A stretch of DNA of 64,000 nt from VRUE01 sp963762205. Lineage in GTDB: Bacteria > Actinomycetota > Thermoleophilia > Solirubrobacterales > 70-9. Below, piece after piece: positions 61,917 to 64,000 of this stretch. Within the stretch, counting starts at the first letter, position 1. Every line of letters starts with the position of its first letter. The stretch covers positions 62,001 to 126,000 of the forward strand of contig CAVXJZ010000005.1 in assembly GCA_963762205.1 (NCBI GenBank), written 5' to 3'. The translations under genes and the position numbers were made by a program. The notes beneath the pieces are model-generated. The model was not told where the DNA came from. It did not search any database and saw only the letters and a program-made list of their open reading frames with translations.

Positions 61917-64000
61917 ATGGCGCAAACGGCGACCCTTGAGATCCAGATGCCTGAAATGGGCGAGTCGGTCACCGAGGGAATCGTTCTCGAGTGGCATGTG
62001 GCCGTGGGGGATTTCGTCAACGAAGGCGACACCGTGGTCGAGGTCTCGACGGACAAGGTCGACGCCGAGGTGCCGGCGCCGACCGACGGCGTGATCACCA
62101 AGCTCGTCGTCTCGGTCGACGACGAGGTGCCGGTCGGGGCGCCGCTTGCCGAGATGGAACCCGGCGATGGCGACGGAACCGCCCGGGAGGCTTCGAACGG
62201 CTCTGCCGCGGGTCCTGGCACGACCTCGGAGGGGCCTGCGGGCGGGGGCGATGCCTCCGTTCTCGGCCCCTCCGAGTCCGCGCCACCCGCGGGAGAGGCA
62301 ACTCGAGCCGACGGCGGTGCCGTCGCCGGCGCAGATGCTCGAGCCACTCCGATAGCGCGGCGCGTAGCCGGTGAGCTCGGGGTCGACCTCTCGGCGGTCG
62401 CCGGCTCCGGGCCGGGGGCGAAGGTCACCAAGGAGGACGTGATCGCGGCGGCGGACGGGGGCGGCAACGGCGCCGCGCCGGCGGCCGAGGCGAAGGCCCT
62501 GCGCGGGCCGGCGGCGATGCTGGCCAAGGCGATGGACGAGAGCCGCGAGGTGCCGACCGCGACCTCGTTCCGGACGATCGCCGTCGACACGCTCGACGCC
62601 AAGCGCAAGGCGCTCAACGGGGTCCTCAACGAGCGCGGGATGAAGGTCTCCTTCACCCACATCGTCGCCTGGGCGATCACCCAGGCCGCCAAGGGCTTCC
62701 CGGTGATGGTGCGCTCCTTCGCGGAGCGTCGACGGCAAGCCGGTGGCGATCGAGGGCAGCCCCGTCAACCTCGGCATCGCCGTCGACGTCGAGCGCAAGG
62801 ACGGGTCCCACAGCCTGATGGTTCCCGCGATCAAGGCCGCGGACGGTCTCGACTTCGCCGGCTTCCACTCCTACTACGAGGACCTGATCAACAAGACCCG
62901 CGAGAACAAGCTCACCGCCGACGACTTCCAGGGCACGAACATCTCGCTGACCAACCCGGGCGGGATCGGCACCCTCGCCTCGGTCCCGCGCCTGATGAAG
63001 GGGCAGAGCGCGATCATCGCGACCGGGTCGATCGCCTACCCGCCGGAGTGGTCGCACGCCACCCCGGACCGGATGCGCGCGCTCGGCGTCTCCAAGGTGA
63101 TGACGCTGACCTCGACATACGACCACCGGGTGATCCAGGGGGCGGAGTCGGGAGCCTTCCTGCGTCGCGTCGAGCAGCTCCTGCAGGGCGAGGACGGCTT
63201 CTACGAGTCGATCGCCGCCGACCTCGGCATCGAGGCGGCGCCGATCGCCGCCGCCCACCCCGCCTCGGCCTCCGCGCCGCCGCTCGGCGCCCCCGCTCCG
63301 ACGACCCCGGCGAAGCCCGACGAGGAGCTGCTGCAGGGCGTGCAGGCGGCGACGGCCCTGCTCAAGGGCTACCGCACGCACGGGCACCTGGCAGCGCGAC
63401 TCGATCCCCTCGGCTCCGAGCCCAAGGGCGACCCCGCGATCCAGCCGGAGAACCTCGGCCTCACCCCCGAGCTGATGGCGCGCATCCCGGCCTCGATCCT
63501 GCACATCGGCGTCCCCGGCGAAACGCTGCTCGAGGTCCTTCCGCGGATGCGCGAAGCCTACTGCGGCATGATCGCCTACCAGTTCGAGCACCTCTCCTCC
63601 CACCAGCAGCGCACCTGGTTGCGGGATATGGTCGAGACCGGCGCCCATCGCCAGCCGCTGGAGCGCGACGAGAAAGAACGGCTGCTGACCAGGCTGATCG
63701 ACGTCTTCGAATTCGAGCGCTTCGTCGAGAAGGCCTACCTCGGGCAGAAGATCTTCACGATCGAGGGGCTCGACGCGGTCGTGCCGATGCTCGACGAGCT
63801 CGTCACCCTGGCCCACCGCAACGGCGCCGAGGAGGTCGTCTTCGGGATGGCGCACCGCGGCCGCCTCGCCGTGCTCGCCCACAACCTCGGGCGCTCGGTC
63901 GAGTCGATCCTCGCCGAGTTCGAGGGGGCGAAGCAGATCGAGGCGGTGAAGGCGGTGGCGGCGATCCCACACGGCGGCACCGGCGACGTCAAGTACCACT
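61917..64000 (+). CDS. kgd: lipoyl-E2-E1 fused 2-oxoglutarate dehydrogenase (partial, with a 1-base shift)
   Basis: Runs off the window end. From the ATG at 61917: lipoyl domain (MPEMGESVTEGIVLEW, lipoyl Lys47 in STDKVDAEV), a long linker containing repeat A3, a subunit-binding domain (TPIARRVAGELGVDLSAV, residues about 143-178), the acyltransferase core (EVPTATSFRTIAVDTLDAKR, LTSTYDHRVIQGAESG) and the E1 part (HGHLAARLDPLG, VVFGMAHRGRLAVLAHNL). Mycobacterial KGD/OdhA proteins have the E2 core and E1 but no lipoyl domain. An extra base near 62727 breaks the frame; skipping it gives SFAEVDGKPVAIEGSPVNLG. Domain order is seen directly; activity is inferred. Confidence 0.88.
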   Translation, partial: MAQTATLEIQMPEMGESVTEGIVLEWHVAVGDFVNEGDTVVEVSTDKVDAEVPAPTDGVITKLVVSVDDEVPVGAPLAEMEPGDGDGTAREASNGSAAGPGTTSEGPAGGGDASVLGPSESAPPAGEATRADGGAVAGADARATPIARRVAGELGVDLSAVAGSGPGAKVTKEDVIAAADGGGNGAAPAAEAKALRGPAAMLAKAMDESREVPTATSFRTIAVDTLDAKRKALNGVLNERGMKVSFTHIVAWAITQAAKGFPVMVRSFAERRRQAGGDRGQPRQPRHRRRRRAQGRVPQPDGSRDQGRGRSRLRRLPLLLRGPDQQDPREQAHRRRLPGHEHLADQPGRDRHPRLGPAPDEGAERDHRDRVDRLPAGVVARHPGPDARARRLQGDDADLDIRPPGDPGGGVGSLPASRRAAPAGRGRLLRVDRRRPRHRGGADRRRPPRLGLRAAARRPRSDDPGEARRGAAAGRAGGDGPAQGLPHARAPGSATRSPRLRAQGRPRDPAGEPRPHPRADGAHPGLDPAHRRPRRNAARGPSADARSLLRHDRLPVRAPLLPPAAHLVAGYGRDRRPSPAAGARRERTAADQADRRLRIRALRREGLPRAEDLHDRGARRGRADARRARHPGPPQRRRGGRLRDGAPRPPRRARPQPRALGRVDPRRVRGGEADRGGEGGGGDPTRRHRRRQVP
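62208..62290. repeat. palindromic repeat family A, copy 3, in the kgd linker
   Basis: 83 bases with A-type ends (gcgggtcctg ... cgccacccgc) and a perfect 12-base inner stem ctcggaggggcc (62225-62236) / ggcccctccgag (62265-62276). It encodes a Gly/Ser/Pro/Ala-rich stretch (residues about 98-125) between the lipoyl and subunit-binding domains. The ends match A1/A2; the middle differs. Confidence 0.7.

Noticed and set aside
1..64000. CRISPR arrays, tRNA or rRNA genes
   Set aside because: No regularly spaced direct repeats and no recognisable tRNA or rRNA segments were found on either strand by reading; a tRNAscan/Infernal run would be decisive.

Overview
The window is about 70 % GC, densely packed and lacks any rRNA, tRNA, IS transposase, CRISPR array or prophage gene that I could recognise. 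Gene content points to a high-GC actinobacterium, most likely a Thermoleophilia/Solirubrobacterales-like lineage. This is an inference from a 14-gene nuo operon, a decaprenyl-phosphate phosphoribosyltransferase-like UbiA protein, an F420/Ddn-type oxidoreductase, an AcrA1-like two-domain reductase, a mycobacterial-type fused 2-oxoglutarate dehydrogenase, and surface proteins with NAVTxAKI-type repeats.

Layout. 0.2-12.3 kb: housekeeping and accessory genes (HSL-type esterase, a MacB/LolD-like ABC pair, HAD phosphatase plus MFS exporter, thioesterase, msrB, LuxR-type response regulator behind serS, a lipoprotein cytochrome c, flavin reductase, Ddn-like protein, small membrane proteins). 12.35-27.84 kb: complete complex I operon nuoABCDEFGHI-JKLMN, interrupted only by a small reverse-strand DUF4242-like gene between nuoI and nuoJ. 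27.9-43.0 kb: acyl-CoA synthetase, AEC transporter, VOC protein, long ThyX, a second ABC pair, CBS protein, flippase-like membrane protein next to a sulfotransferase, a RibD-C reductase and an acyl-CoA dehydrogenase. 43.1-45.3 kb: three tandem paralogues with almost identical N-terminal halves and divergent C-terminal halves. 45.4-58 kb: phosphotransferase, histidine kinase and receiver, DEAD-box helicase, quinone oxidoreductase, PfkB kinase, citrate synthase, hypothetical proteins, UbiA, and an OmpR-type two-component operon with a secreted protein. 58-64 kb: an alkyl-DHAP-synthase-like flavoprotein beside an AcrA1-like fatty acyl-CoA reductase (possible ether-lipid route), then the start of a 2-oxoglutarate dehydrogenase that joins a lipoyl domain, a subunit-binding domain, the E2 core and E1 in one chain.

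The most unusual feature is a set of short palindromic repeats (about 36-90 bp, at least three families with more than one copy). They occur in spacers and also inside conserved genes without breaking them: nuoC, nuoD, nuoF, nuoG (up to three sites) and the kgd linker. They resemble in behaviour the Rickettsia palindromic elements. A second theme is that ten genes are split by an apparent single-base shift, so several apparent pseudogenes and an apparent NuoM-NuoN fusion are probably artefacts of uncorrected indels. Gene coordinates below give the full reconstructed span in those cases.
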